Translations under genes and position numbers: made by a program
Part shown: piece after piece, positions 1 through 10,426 of the stretch
Position numbering within the stretch: the first letter of the stretch is position 1
How the letters are laid out: each line of letters begins with the position of its first letter
DNA from: Liolophura sinensis
Taxonomy: Eukaryota; Mollusca; Polyplacophora; Chitonida; Chitonidae
NCBI RefSeq assembly: GCF_032854445.1
Contig: NW_027018299.1
Span: 1 to 45,307, forward strand
Direction of reading: 5' to 3'
DNA length: 45,307 nt
Notes under the pieces: generated by a model
Told to the model about the DNA's origin: nothing
The model's database searches: none
The model's input: only the letters and a program-made list of their open reading frames with translations

Positions 1-549
1 AACCGCGTTGCTCTCCGACCAATACTTTTGGCTGTAGTGACAAATGAATGATCATTTATGTCATAATCACGTGCCCAGCAACGGCTCTTACTCCATGGAA
101 ACCAGGGAAATTTGCAATTTTTTAACAGCTGCCGATGCCTGGCTCAATTCCGCATCTTTTGGCACCTTACTGAAGTGAGTTAGTGTTCAGTTGTACTTTT
201 TACAGCAGACTGTATCAAGTACCTTGTGTTTTTTATGTACAAATGGTGTGGTTTTTCTACACGTAGATAAAGACATTGAGATTGTCTTGGACTTAGAAGT
301 AAGACAATTGCTGGGTGAGTTAAATGGGCTTAGCCGAAAGATTTCAGGTCTTCTGGGCTACCGAAGGGCACATAACTTATAGTCAAAAGTTGAATATAGT
401 AATGACCAGTCGCGATTGTACAGAGTACAGTGTAGCCGATTTCAATTAACAAAAAGACCAGGTAAAAATGCAAAAGTGGAAAAACTGTTCCAGTGCTGCT
501 GGTAAGAGGCTAATCCGACGTATTTTGTGACGAGAAATCGAATGGTGCA
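1..549 (+). repeat. Monomer 1, class A*
   Basis: Head aaatgaatg, ttttttaac, gaagtgagttag, tttttatg, ggtgtgg, cttggac, gccgaaag with tcaggtc, tail ctgctggtaag. By eye it is identical to monomers 9 and 11. Confidence 0.95.
66..73. promoter_or_regulatory. E-box/CDEI-like motif ATCACGTG, representative, once per monomer
   Basis: CACGTG follows ataat at about monomer position 68. It was unchanged in every copy I looked at, including the heavily altered monomers 49, 66 and 81. The octamer fits the E-box bound by bHLH factors and the budding-yeast CDEI consensus RTCACRTG. A match is not evidence of binding. Confidence 0.4.
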
Positions 550-1096
550 AACCGCGTTGCTCTCCGACCAATACTTTTGGCTGTAGTGACAATTGAATGA
601 TCATTTATGTCATAATCACGTGCCCAGCAACGGCTCTTACTCCATGGAAACCAGGGAAATTTGCAATTTTTCAACAGCTGCCGATCCCTGGCTCAATTCC
701 GCATCTTTTGGCACCTTACTGAAGTGGGTTAGTGTTCAGTTGTACTTTTACAGCAGACTGTATCAAGTACCTTGTGTTTTTCACGTACAAATGGTGTGGT
801 TTTTCTACACGTAGATAAAGACATTGAGATTGTCTTGCACTTAGAAGTAAGACAATTGCTGGGTGAGTTAAATGGCTTAGCCCAAAGATTTCAGGTCTTC
901 TGGGCTACCGAAGGGCACATAACTTATAGTCAAAAGTTGAATATAGTAATGACCAGTCGCGATTGTACAGAGTACAGTGTAGCCGATTTCAATTAACAAA
1001 AAGACCGGGCAAAAATGCAAAAGTAGAAAAACTGTTCCAGTGCTACTACTAAGAGCCTAATCCGACGTATTTTGTGACGAGAAATCGAATGGTGCA
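550..1096 (+). repeat. Monomer 2, class A
   Basis: Rare gatccctgg, tcacgtac, cttgcac, gaccgggc, aagtagaaaa, tail ctactactaag. It matches monomer 10 except for two single-base deletions (one T near 750, one G near 875), so it is 547 bp. Confidence 0.95.
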
Positions 1097-1643
1097 AACC
1101 GCGTTGCTCTCCGACCAATACTTTTGGCTGTAGTGACAAATGAATGATCATTTATGTCATAATCACGTGCCCAGCAACGGCTCTTACTCCATGGAAACCA
1201 GGGAAATTTGCAATTTTTCAACAGCTGCCGATGCCTGGCTCAATTCGCATCTTTTGGCACCTTACTGAAGTGGGTTAGTGTTCAGTTGTACTTTTACAGC
1301 AGACTGTATCAAGTACCTTGTGTTTTTTATGTACAAATGGTGTGGTTTTTCTACACATAGATAAAGACATTGAGATTGTCTTGGACTTAGAAGTAAGACA
1401 ATTGCTGGGTGAGTTAAATGGGCTTAGCCGAAAGATTTGACGTCTTCTGGGCTACCGAAGGGCACATAACTTATAGTCAAAAGTTGAATATAGTAATGAC
1501 CAGTCGCGATTGTACAGAGTACAGTGTAGCCGATTTCAATTAACAAAAAGACCAGGTAAAAATGCAAAAGTGGAAAAACTGTTCCAGTGCTGCTGGTAAG
1601 AGGCTAATCCGACGTATTTTGTGACGAGAAATCGAATGGTGCA
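1097..1643 (+). repeat. Monomer 3, class A*
   Basis: Head aaatgaatg with tttttcaac, a deletion in caattcgcatc, acacatag, gccgaaag with tgacgtc. It is 547 bp. Confidence 0.95.
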
Positions 1644-2190
1644 AACCGCGTTGCTCTCCGACCAATACTTTTGGCTGTATTGACAATTGAATGATCATTT
1701 ATGTCATAATCACGTGCCCAGCAACGGCTCTTACTCCATGGAAACCAGGGAAATTTGCAATTTTTCAACAGCTGCCGATGCCTGGCTCAATTCCGCATCT
1801 TTTGGCACCTTACTGAAGTGGGTTAGTGTTCAGTTGTACTTTTTACAGCAGACTGTATCAAGTACCTTGTGTTTTTTATGTACAAATGGTCTGGCTTTTC
1901 TACACGTAGATAAAGACATTGACATCGTCTTGGACTTAGAAGTAAGACAATTGCTGGGTGAGTTAATGGGCTTGGCCCAAAGATTTCAGGTCTTCTGGGC
2001 TACCGAAGGGAACATAACTTATAGTCAAAAGTTGAATATAGTAATGACCAGTCGCGATTGTACAGAGTACAGTGTAGCCGATTTCAATTAACAAAAAGAC
2101 CAGGCAAAATGCAAAAGTGGAAAAACTGTTCCAGTGCTGCTGGTAAGAGGCTAATCCGACGTATTTTGTGACGACAAATCGAATGGTGCA
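1644..2190 (+). repeat. Monomer 4, class Acat
   Basis: Has tgtattgac, ggtctggcttttc, gacatcgtc, cttggcccaaag, gggaaca and tail gacgacaaatc. Two single-base deletions (gttaatggg, ggcaaaatgc) make it 547 bp. Confidence 0.95.
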
Positions 2191-2233
2191 AACCGCATTG
2201 CTCTCCGACCAATACTTTTGGCTGTAGTGACAA

Positions 2234-2572
2234 TTGAATGATCATTTATGTCATAATCACGTGCCCAGCAACGGCTCTTACTCCATGGAAACCAGGGAAA
2301 TTTGCAATTGTTCAACAGCTGCCGATGCCTGGCTCAATTCCGCATCTTTTGGTACCTTACTTAAGTGGGTTAGTGTTCAGTTGTACTTTTTAAAGCAGAC
2401 TGTATCAAGTACCTTGTGTTTTTCACGTACAAATGGTGTGGTTTTTCTACACGTAGATAAAGACATTGAGATTGTCTTGCACTTAGAAGTAAGGCAATTG
2501 CTGGGTGAGTTAAATGGGCTTAGCCCAAAGATTTCAGGTCTTCTGGGCTACCGAAGGGCACATAACTTATAG
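2234..2572 (+). other. Recurrent 112-codon open frame, representative; probably not coding
   Basis: Eighteen monomers keep this frame open from a TTG triplet at monomer position 44 to the TAG in cttatag. The first ATG (ccatgg, 2285 here) would leave 95 residues. I recognise no domain or family. Other copies are closed early by the TGA created in the tgacgtc allele, by gtgagtt (TGA), by cttggactaag or by indels. The frame tolerates radical changes between classes (for example lnsas/pnsas/idqfri-type differences after indels). The absence of an initiating ATG at the start and the frequent breaks argue against a gene. Confidence 0.2.
2515..2527. repeat. 13-bp dyad TGGGCT-T-AGCCCA, representative
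   Basis: Six-base inverted arms around one base occur in monomers with the gcccaaag allele. The gctcagccc variant keeps the arms. The gccgaaag allele breaks one pair. Confidence 0.93.
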
Positions 2573-2739
2573 TCAAAAGTTGAATATAGTAATGACCAGT
2601 CGCGATTGTACAGAGTACAGTGTAGCCGATTTCAATTAACAAAAAGACCAGGCAAAAATGCAAAAGTGGAAAAACTGTTCCAGTGCTACTAGTAAAAGCC
2701 TAATCCGACGTATTTTGTGACGAGAAATCGAATGGTGCA

Positions 2740-3288
2740 AACCGCGTTGCTCTCCGACCAATACTTTAGGCTGTAGCGACAGATCAATGATCATTTATGT
2801 CATAATCACGTGCCCAGCAACGGCTCTTACTCCATGGAAACCAGGGATATTTGCAATTTTTTAACAGCTGCCGATGCCTGGCCCAATTCCACATCTTTTG
2901 GCACCTTATAAATGTGGGTCAGTGTTTAGTTGTACTTTTTACAGCAGACTGTATCAAGTACCTTGTGTTTTTTATGTACAAATGGTGTGGTTTTTCTACA
3001 CGTAGATAAAGACATTGAGATTGTCTTGGACTTAGAAGTAAGACAATTGCTGGGTGAGTTAAATGGGCTTAGCCGAAAGATTTGACGTCTTCTGGGCTAC
3101 CGAAGGGCACATAACTTATAGTCAAAAGTTGAATATAGTAATGACCAGTCGCGATTGTACAGAGTACAGTGTAGCCGATTTCAATTAACAAAAAGACCAG
3201 GTAAAAATGCAAAAGTGGAAAAACTGTTCCAGTGCTGCTGGTAAGAGGCTAATCCGACGTATTTTGTGACGATAAATCGAATGGTGCA
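2740..3288 (+). repeat. Monomer 6, class B
   Basis: actttagg, agatcaatg head with tcatttatg, ggatat, ggcccaattccac, cttataaatg, gtgtttag, gccgaaag/tgacgtc, tail gacgataaatc. Confidence 0.95.
2907..2913 (+). promoter_or_regulatory. TATAAAT in class B monomers, representative
   Basis: The class B form cttataaatg supplies a TATA-box-like heptamer where class A has cttactgaag. There is no associated gene or initiator evidence, so this is probably a chance match in AT-rich DNA. Confidence 0.15.
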
Positions 3289-3837
3289 AACCGCGTTGCT
3301 CTCCGACCAATACTTTTGGCTGTAGCGACAATTGATTGATCATTGATGTCATAATCACGTGCCTAGCAACGGCTCTTACTCCATGGAAACCAGGGATATT
3401 TGCAATTTTTTAACAGCTGCCGATGCATGGCCCAATTTCTGCATCTTTTGGCACCTTAAAAATGTGGGTCAGTGTTCAGTTGTACTTTTTACAGCAGACT
3501 GTATCAAGTACCTTGTGTTTTTTATGTACAAATGGTGTGGTTTTTCTACACGTAGATAAAGACATTGAGATTGTCTTGGACTTAGAAGTAAGACAATTGC
3601 TGGTGAGTTAAATGGGCTTAGCCGAAAGATTTGACGTCTTCTGGGCTACCGAAGGGCACATAACTTATAGTCAAAAGTTGAATATAGTAATGACCAGTCG
3701 CGATTGTACAGAGTACAGTGTAGCCGATTTCAATTAACAAAAAGACCAGGTAAAATGCAAAAGTGGAAAAAACTGTTCCAGTGCTACTAGTAAGAGCCTA
3801 ATCCGATGTATTTTGTGACGAGAAATCGAATAGTGCA
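3289..3837 (+). repeat. Monomer 7, class C
   Basis: aattgattg head, gtgcctagc, gcatggccc, ttaaaaatg, gctggtgag (one base lost). The tail carries gatgtatttt and tagtgcaatcc, the signature that precedes E-type heads. Confidence 0.95.
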
Positions 3838-4386
3838 ATCCGCGTTGCTCTCCGACCAATACTTTTGGCTGTAGCGACAATTGAATGATCATTTATGTCA
3901 TAATCACGTGCCCAGCAACGGCTCTTACTCCATGGAAACCAGGGATATTTGCAATTTTTTAACAGCTGCCGATGCCTGGCTCAATTCCGCATCTTTTGGC
4001 ACCTTACTGAAGTGGGTCAGTGTTCAGTTGTACCTTTTACAGCAGACTGTATCAAGTACCTTGTGGTTTTCACGTACAAATGGTGTGGTTTTTCTACACG
4101 TAGATAAAGACATTGAGATTGTCTTGGACTTAGAAGTAAGACAATTGCTGGGTGATTTAAATGGGCTTAGCCGAAAGATTTCAGGTCTTCTGGGCTACCG
4201 AAGGGCACATAACTTATAGTCAAAAGTTGAATATAGTAATGACCAGTCGCGATTGTACAGAGTACAGTGTAGCCGATTTCAATTAACAAAAAGACCAGGT
4301 AAAAATGCAAAAGTGGAAAAACTGTTCCAGTGCTGCTGGTAAGAGGCTAATCCGACGTATTTTGTGACGAGAAATCGAATGGTGCA
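3838..4386 (+). repeat. Monomer 8, E-type head on an A-like body
   Basis: atccgcg start, tagcgacaattgaatg, ggatat, ggctcaattc, ccttactgaag, ttgtggttttcacg, gatttaaat, gccgaaag/tcaggtc. Confidence 0.93.
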
Positions 4387-4935
4387 AACCGCGTTGCTCT
4401 CCGACCAATACTTTTGGCTGTAGTGACAAATGAATGATCATTTATGTCATAATCACGTGCCCAGCAACGGCTCTTACTCCATGGAAACCAGGGAAATTTG
4501 CAATTTTTTAACAGCTGCCGATGCCTGGCTCAATTCCGCATCTTTTGGCACCTTACTGAAGTGAGTTAGTGTTCAGTTGTACTTTTTACAGCAGACTGTA
4601 TCAAGTACCTTGTGTTTTTTATGTACAAATGGTGTGGTTTTTCTACACGTAGATAAAGACATTGAGATTGTCTTGGACTTAGAAGTAAGACAATTGCTGG
4701 GTGAGTTAAATGGGCTTAGCCGAAAGATTTCAGGTCTTCTGGGCTACCGAAGGGCACATAACTTATAGTCAAAAGTTGAATATAGTAATGACCAGTCGCG
4801 ATTGTACAGAGTACAGTGTAGCCGATTTCAATTAACAAAAAGACCAGGTAAAAATGCAAAAGTGGAAAAACTGTTCCAGTGCTGCTGGTAAGAGGCTAAT
4901 CCGACGTATTTTGTGACGAGAAATCGAATGGTGCA
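4387..4935 (+). repeat. Monomer 9, class A*
   Basis: Same alleles throughout as monomers 1 and 11, including gaagtgagttag. It is the first half of the local dimer 4387-5484. Confidence 0.95.
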
Positions 4936-5484
4936 AACCGCGTTGCTCTCCGACCAATACTTTTGGCTGTAGTGACAATTGAATGATCATTTATGTCATA
5001 ATCACGTGCCCAGCAACGGCTCTTACTCCATGGAAACCAGGGAAATTTGCAATTTTTCAACAGCTGCCGATCCCTGGCTCAATTCCGCATCTTTTGGCAC
5101 CTTACTGAAGTGGGTTAGTGTTCAGTTGTACTTTTTACAGCAGACTGTATCAAGTACCTTGTGTTTTTCACGTACAAATGGTGTGGTTTTTCTACACGTA
5201 GATAAAGACATTGAGATTGTCTTGCACTTAGAAGTAAGACAATTGCTGGGTGAGTTAAATGGGCTTAGCCCAAAGATTTCAGGTCTTCTGGGCTACCGAA
5301 GGGCACATAACTTATAGTCAAAAGTTGAATATAGTAATGACCAGTCGCGATTGTACAGAGTACAGTGTAGCCGATTTCAATTAACAAAAAGACCGGGCAA
5401 AAATGCAAAAGTAGAAAAACTGTTCCAGTGCTACTACTAAGAGCCTAATCCGACGTATTTTGTGACGAGAAATCGAATGGTGCA
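4936..5484 (+). repeat. Monomer 10, class A
   Basis: Shares gatccctgg, aagtagaaaa and ctactactaag with monomer 2, without that copy's two deletions. It is the second half of the dimer. Confidence 0.95.
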
Positions 5485-6033
5485 AACCGCGTTGCTCTCC
5501 GACCAATACTTTTGGCTGTAGTGACAAATGAATGATCATTTATGTCATAATCACGTGCCCAGCAACGGCTCTTACTCCATGGAAACCAGGGAAATTTGCA
5601 ATTTTTTAACAGCTGCCGATGCCTGGCTCAATTCCGCATCTTTTGGCACCTTACTGAAGTGAGTTAGTGTTCAGTTGTACTTTTTACAGCAGACTGTATC
5701 AAGTACCTTGTGTTTTTTATGTACAAATGGTGTGGTTTTTCTACACGTAGATAAAGACATTGAGATTGTCTTGGACTTAGAAGTAAGACAATTGCTGGGT
5801 GAGTTAAATGGGCTTAGCCGAAAGATTTCAGGTCTTCTGGGCTACCGAAGGGCACATAACTTATAGTCAAAAGTTGAATATAGTAATGACCAGTCGCGAT
5901 TGTACAGAGTACAGTGTAGCCGATTTCAATTAACAAAAAGACCAGGTAAAAATGCAAAAGTGGAAAAACTGTTCCAGTGCTGCTGGTAAGAGGCTAATCC
6001 GACGTATTTTGTGACGAGAAATCGAATGGTGCA
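5485..6033 (+). repeat. Monomer 11, class A*
   Basis: By eye a copy of monomers 1 and 9; it starts the second dimer period. Confidence 0.95.
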
Positions 6034-6582
6034 AACCGCGTTGCTCTCCGACCAATACTTTTGGCTGTAGTGACAATTGAATGATCATTTATGTCATAAT
6101 CACGTGCCCAGCAACGGCTCTTACTCCATGGAAACCAGGGAAATTTGCAATTTTTCAACAGCTGCCGATGCCTGGCTCAATTCCGCATCTTTTGGCACCT
6201 TACTGAAGTGGGTTAGTGTTCAGTTGTACTTTTTACAGCAGACTGTATCAAGTACCTTGTGTTTTTCACGTACAAATGGTCTGGTTTTTCTACACGTAGA
6301 TAAAGACATTGAGATTGTCTTGCACTTAGAAGTAAGACAATTGCTGGGTGAGTTAAATGGGCTTAGCCCAAAGATTTCAGGTCTTCTGGGCTACCGAAGG
6401 GCACATAACTTATAGTCAAAAGTTGAATATAGTAATGACCAGTCGCGATTGTACAGAGTACAGTGTAGCCGATTTCAATTAACAAAAAGACCGGGCAAAA
6501 ATGCAAAAGTAGAAAAACTGTTCCAGTGCTACTACTAAGAGCCTAATCCGACGTATTTTGTGACGAGAAATCGAATGGTGCA
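6034..6582 (+). repeat. Monomer 12, class A
   Basis: Like monomer 10 but gatgcctgg and ggtctgg. It shares aagtagaaaa and ctactactaag with monomers 2, 10 and 36. Confidence 0.95.
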
Positions 6583-7132
6583 AACCGCGTTGCTCTCCGA
6601 CCAATACTTTAGGCTGTAGCGACAGATCAATGATCATTTATGTCATAATCACGTGCCCAGCAACGGCTCTTACTCCATGGAAACCAGGGATATTTGCAAT
6701 TTTTTAACAGCTGCCGATGCCTGGCCCAATTCCACATCTTTTGGCACCTTATAAATGTGGGTCAGTGTTTAGTTGTACTTTTTACAGCAGACTGTATCAA
6801 GTACTTTGTGTTTTTTATGTACAAATGGTGTGGTTCTTCTACACGTAGATAAAGACATTGAGATTGTCTTGGACTTAGAAGTAAGACAATTGCTGGGTGA
6901 GTTAAATGGGCTTAGCCCAAAGATTTGACGTCTTCTGGGCTACCGAAGGGCACATAACTTATAGTCAAAAGTTGAATATAGTAATGACCAGTCGCGATTG
7001 TACAGAGTACAGTGTAGCCGATTTCAATTAACAAAAAAGACCAGGTAAAAATGCAAAAGTGGAAAAACTGTTCCAATGCTGCTGGTAAGAGGCTAATCCG
7101 ACGTATTTTGTGACGATAAGTCGAATGGTGCA
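6583..7132 (+). repeat. Monomer 13, class B
   Basis: actttagg, agatcaatg, ggcccaattccac, cttataaatg, private gtactttgtg and ggttcttc, gcccaaag/tgacgtc, aaaaaaga (+1), tail gacgataagtc. It is 550 bp. Confidence 0.95.
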
Positions 7133-7681
7133 AACCGCGTTGCTCTCCGACCAATACTTTTGGCTGTAGCGACAATTGATTGATCATTGATGTCATAATC
7201 ACGTGCCCAGCAACGGCTCTTACTCCATGGAAACCAGGGATATTTGCAATTTTTTAACAGCTGCCGATGCATGGCCCAATTCTGCATCTTTTGGCACTTT
7301 AAAAATGTGGGTCAGTGTTCAGTTGTACTTTTTACAGCAGACTGTATCAAGTACCTTGTGTTTTTTATGTACAAATGGTGTGGTTTTTCTACACGTAGAT
7401 AAAGACATTGAGATTGTCTTGGACTTAGAAGTAAGACAATTGCTGGGTGATTTAAATGGGCTTAGCCCAAAGATTTGACGTCTTCTGGGCTACCGAAGGG
7501 CACATAACTTATAGTCAAAAGTTGAATATAGTAATGACCAGTCGCGATTGTACAGAGTACAGTGTAGCCGATTTCAATTAACAAAAAGACGAGGTAAAAA
7601 TGCAAAAGTGGAAAAACTGTTCAAGTGCTGCTGCTATGGAGCTAATCCGACGTATTTTGTGACGAGAAATCGAATGGTGCA
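7133..7681 (+). repeat. Monomer 14, class C
   Basis: aattgattg head, gcatggccc, cactttaaaaatg, gatttaaat, gacgaggtaaa. Its gctgctatggagc tail is the signature that precedes class D. Confidence 0.95.
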
Positions 7682-8230
7682 AACCGCGTTGCTCTCCGAC
7701 CAATACTTTTTGCTGTAGTGACAATTGAATGATCATTTATGTCATAATCACGTGCCCAGCAACGGCTCTTACTCCATGGAAACCAGGGAAATTTGCAATT
7801 TTTTAACAGCTGCCGATACCTGGATCAATTCCGTATCTTTTGGCACCTTATTCATGTTGGTTTGTGGTTAGTTGTACTTTTTACAGCAGACTGTATCAAG
7901 TACCTTATGTCTTTCATGTACAAATGGTGTGGTTTTTCTACACGTAGATAAAGACATTGAGATTGTCTTGGACTTAGAAGTAAGACAATTGCTGGGTGAG
8001 TTAAATGGGCTTAGCCGAAAGATTTGACGTCTTCTGGGCTACCGAAGGGCACATAACTTATAGTCAAAAGTTGAATATAGTAATGATCATTCGCAATTGT
8101 ACAGAGTACAGTGTAGCCGATTTCAATTAACAAAAAGACCAGGCAAAAATGCAAAAGTGGAAAAACTGTTCCAGTGCTGCTGGTAAGAGGCTAATCCGAC
8201 GTATTTTGTGACGAGAAATCGAATGGTGCA
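7682..8230 (+). repeat. Monomer 15, class D
   Basis: tttttgctg, gatacctggatc, cttattcatgttgg, gtggttag, cttatgtctttcatg, gatcattcgcaattg (two private changes). First of five class-D copies. Confidence 0.95.
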
Positions 8231-8779
8231 AACCGCGTTGCTCTCCGACCAATACTTTTGGCTGTAGTGACAATTGAATGATCATTTATGTCATAATCAC
8301 GTGCCCAGCAACGGCTCTTACTCCATGGAAACCAGGGAAATTTGCAATTTTTCAACAGCTGCCGATGCCTGGCTCAATTCCGCATCTTTTGGCACCTTAC
8401 TGAAGTGGGTTAGTGTTCAGTTGTACTTTTTACAGCAGACTGTATCAAGTACCTTGTGTTTTTTATGTACAAATGGTCTGGTTTTTCTACACGTAGATAA
8501 AGACATTGAGATTGTTTTGGACTTAGAAGTAAGACAATTGCTGGGTGAGTTAAATGGGCTCAGCCCAAAGATTTCAGGTTTTCTGGGCTACCGAAGGGCA
8601 CATAACTTATAGTCAAAAGTTGAATATAGTAATGACCAGTCGCGATTGTACAGAGTACACTGTAGCCGATTTCAATTAACAAAAAGACCAGGCAAAAATG
8701 CAAAAGTGGAAAAACTGTTCCAGTGCTACTAGTAAGAGCCTAATCCGACGTATTTTGTGACGAGAAATCGAATGGTGCA
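8231..8779 (+). repeat. Monomer 16, class A
   Basis: tttttatg, ggtctgg, ttttggac, gctcagccc with tcaggttttc, private tacactgtagcc, tail ctactagtaagagcc. Confidence 0.95.
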
Positions 8780-9328
8780 AACCGCGTTGCTCTCCGACCA
8801 ATACTTTTGGCTGTAGCGACAGATCAATGATCATTTATGTCATAATCACGTGCCCAGCAACGGCTCTTACTCCATGGAAACCAGGGATATTTGCAATTTT
8901 TTAACAGCTGCCGATGCCTGGCCCAATTCCACATCTTTTGGCACCTTATAAATGTGGGTCAGTGTTTAGTTGTACTTTTTACAGCAGACTGTATCAAGTA
9001 CCTTGTGTTTTTTATGTACAAATGGTGTGGTTTTTCTACACGTAGATAAAGACATTGAGATTGTCTTGGACTTAGAAGTAAGACAATTTTTGGGTGAGTT
9101 AAATGGGCTTAGCCCAAAGATTTGACGTCTTCTGGGCTACCGAAGGGCACATAACTTATAGTCAAAAGTTGAATATAGTAATGACCAGTCGCGATTGTAC
9201 AGAGTACAGTGTAGCCGATTTCAATTAACAAAAAGACCAGGTAAAAATGCAAAAGTGGAAAAACTGTTCCAGTGCTGCTGGTAAGAGGCTAATCCGACGT
9301 ATTTTGTGACGAGAAATCGAATGGTGCA
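8780..9328 (+). repeat. Monomer 17, class B
   Basis: acttttgg, agatcaatg with tcatttatg, ggcccaattccac, cttataaatg, private caatttttggg, gcccaaag/tgacgtc. Confidence 0.95.
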
Positions 9329-9877
9329 AACCGCGTTGCTCTCCGACCAATACTTTTGGCTGTAGTGACAATTGAATGATCATTTATGTCATAATCACGT
9401 GCCCAGCAACGGCTCTTACTCCATGGAAACCAGGGAAATTTGCAATTTTTCAACAGCTGCCGATGCCTGGCTCAATTCCGCATCTTTTGGCACCTTATAA
9501 ATGTGGGTAAGTGTTTAGTTGTACTTTTCACAGCAGACTGTATCAAGTACCTTGTGTTTTTTATGTACAAATGGTGTGGTTTTTCTACACGTAGATAAAG
9601 ACATTGAGATTGTCTTGGACTTAGAAGTAAGACAATTGCTGGGTGAGTTAAATGGGCTTAGCCGAAAGATTTGACGTCTTCTGGGCTACCGAAGGGCACA
9701 TAACTTATAGTCAAAAGTTGAATATAGTAATGACCAGTCGCGATTGTACAGAGTACAGTGTAGCCGATTTCAATTAACAAAAAGACCAGGTAAAAATGCA
9801 AAAGTGGAAAAACTGTTCCAGTGCTGCTGGTAAGAGGCTAATCCGACGTATTTTGTGACGAGAAATCGAATGGTGCA
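9329..9877 (+). repeat. Monomer 18, A/B chimera
   Basis: A markers up to ggctcaattccgcatc, then B cttataaatg and gtgtttag. It shares the rare gtgggtaag and cttttcacag with monomer 38. Confidence 0.94.
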
Positions 9878-10426
9878 AACCGCGTTGCTCTCCGACCAAT
9901 ACTTTTGGCTGTAGTGACAATTGATTGATCATTGATGTCATAATCACGTGCCTAGCAACGGCTCTTACTCCATGGAAACCAGGGATATTTGCAATTTTTT
10001 AACAGCTGCCGATGCCTGGCTCAATTCTCCATCTTTTGGCACCTTAAAAATGTGGGTCAGTGTTCAGTTGTACTTTTTACAGCAGACTGTATCAAGTACC
10101 TTGTGTTTTTTATGTACAAATGGTGTGGTTTTTCTACACGTAGATAAAGACATTGAGATTGTCTTGGACTTAGAAGTAAGACAATTGCTGGGTGAGTTAA
10201 ATGGGCTTAGCCGAAAGATTTGACGTCTTCTGGGCTACCGAAGGGCACATAACTTATAGTCAAAAGTTGAATATAGTAATGACCAGTCGCGATTGTACAG
10301 AGTACAGTGTAGCCGATTTCAATTAACAAAAAGACCAGGTAAAAATGCAAAAGTGGTAAAACTGTTCCAGTGGTATTAGTAAGAGCCTAATCCGATGTAT
10401 TTTGTGACGAGAAATCGAATAGTGCA
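9878..10426 (+). repeat. Monomer 19, class C variant
   Basis: tagtgacaattgattg head, gtgcctagc, A-like gcctggctc then ttctccatc, ccttaaaaatg. Tail aagtggtaaaac, ggtattagtaag, gatgt, tagtgcaatcc, followed by an E-type head. Confidence 0.93.

Larger units (their letters stand above)
2191..2739 (+). repeat. Monomer 5, class A
   Basis: Start allele aaccgcattg, then caattgttcaac, ttacttaag, tttttaaagcag, cttgcac, aaggcaa, tcaggtc, tail ctactagtaaaagcc. It carries an intact 112-codon open frame at 2234-2572. Confidence 0.95.
4387..6582 (+). repeat. Local dimer repeat, two periods of 1098 bp
   Basis: Monomers 9-10 (4387-5484) and 11-12 (5485-6582) alternate A* and A with the same private alleles. 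Monomers 1-2 (1-1096) are a third copy of the dimer, displaced by 4386 bp. Confidence 0.9.

Noticed and set aside
340-366. Small hairpin cttctgg-gcta-ccgaag
   Set aside because: Six pairs with a bulged T is within chance for 549 bp. It is not class-specific, and nothing around it suggests a terminator or RNA element.
2764-2775. ttaggc in class B heads resembling a nematode telomere repeat
   Set aside because: It occurs once per monomer and never in tandem, so it is a chance hexamer from a single base change in tttggc.
3060-3100. CRE-like tgacgtc in about half the monomers
   Set aside because: The full palindromic site TGACGTCA is not completed (a T follows). It arises from the cagg/gacg variant and has no promoter context.
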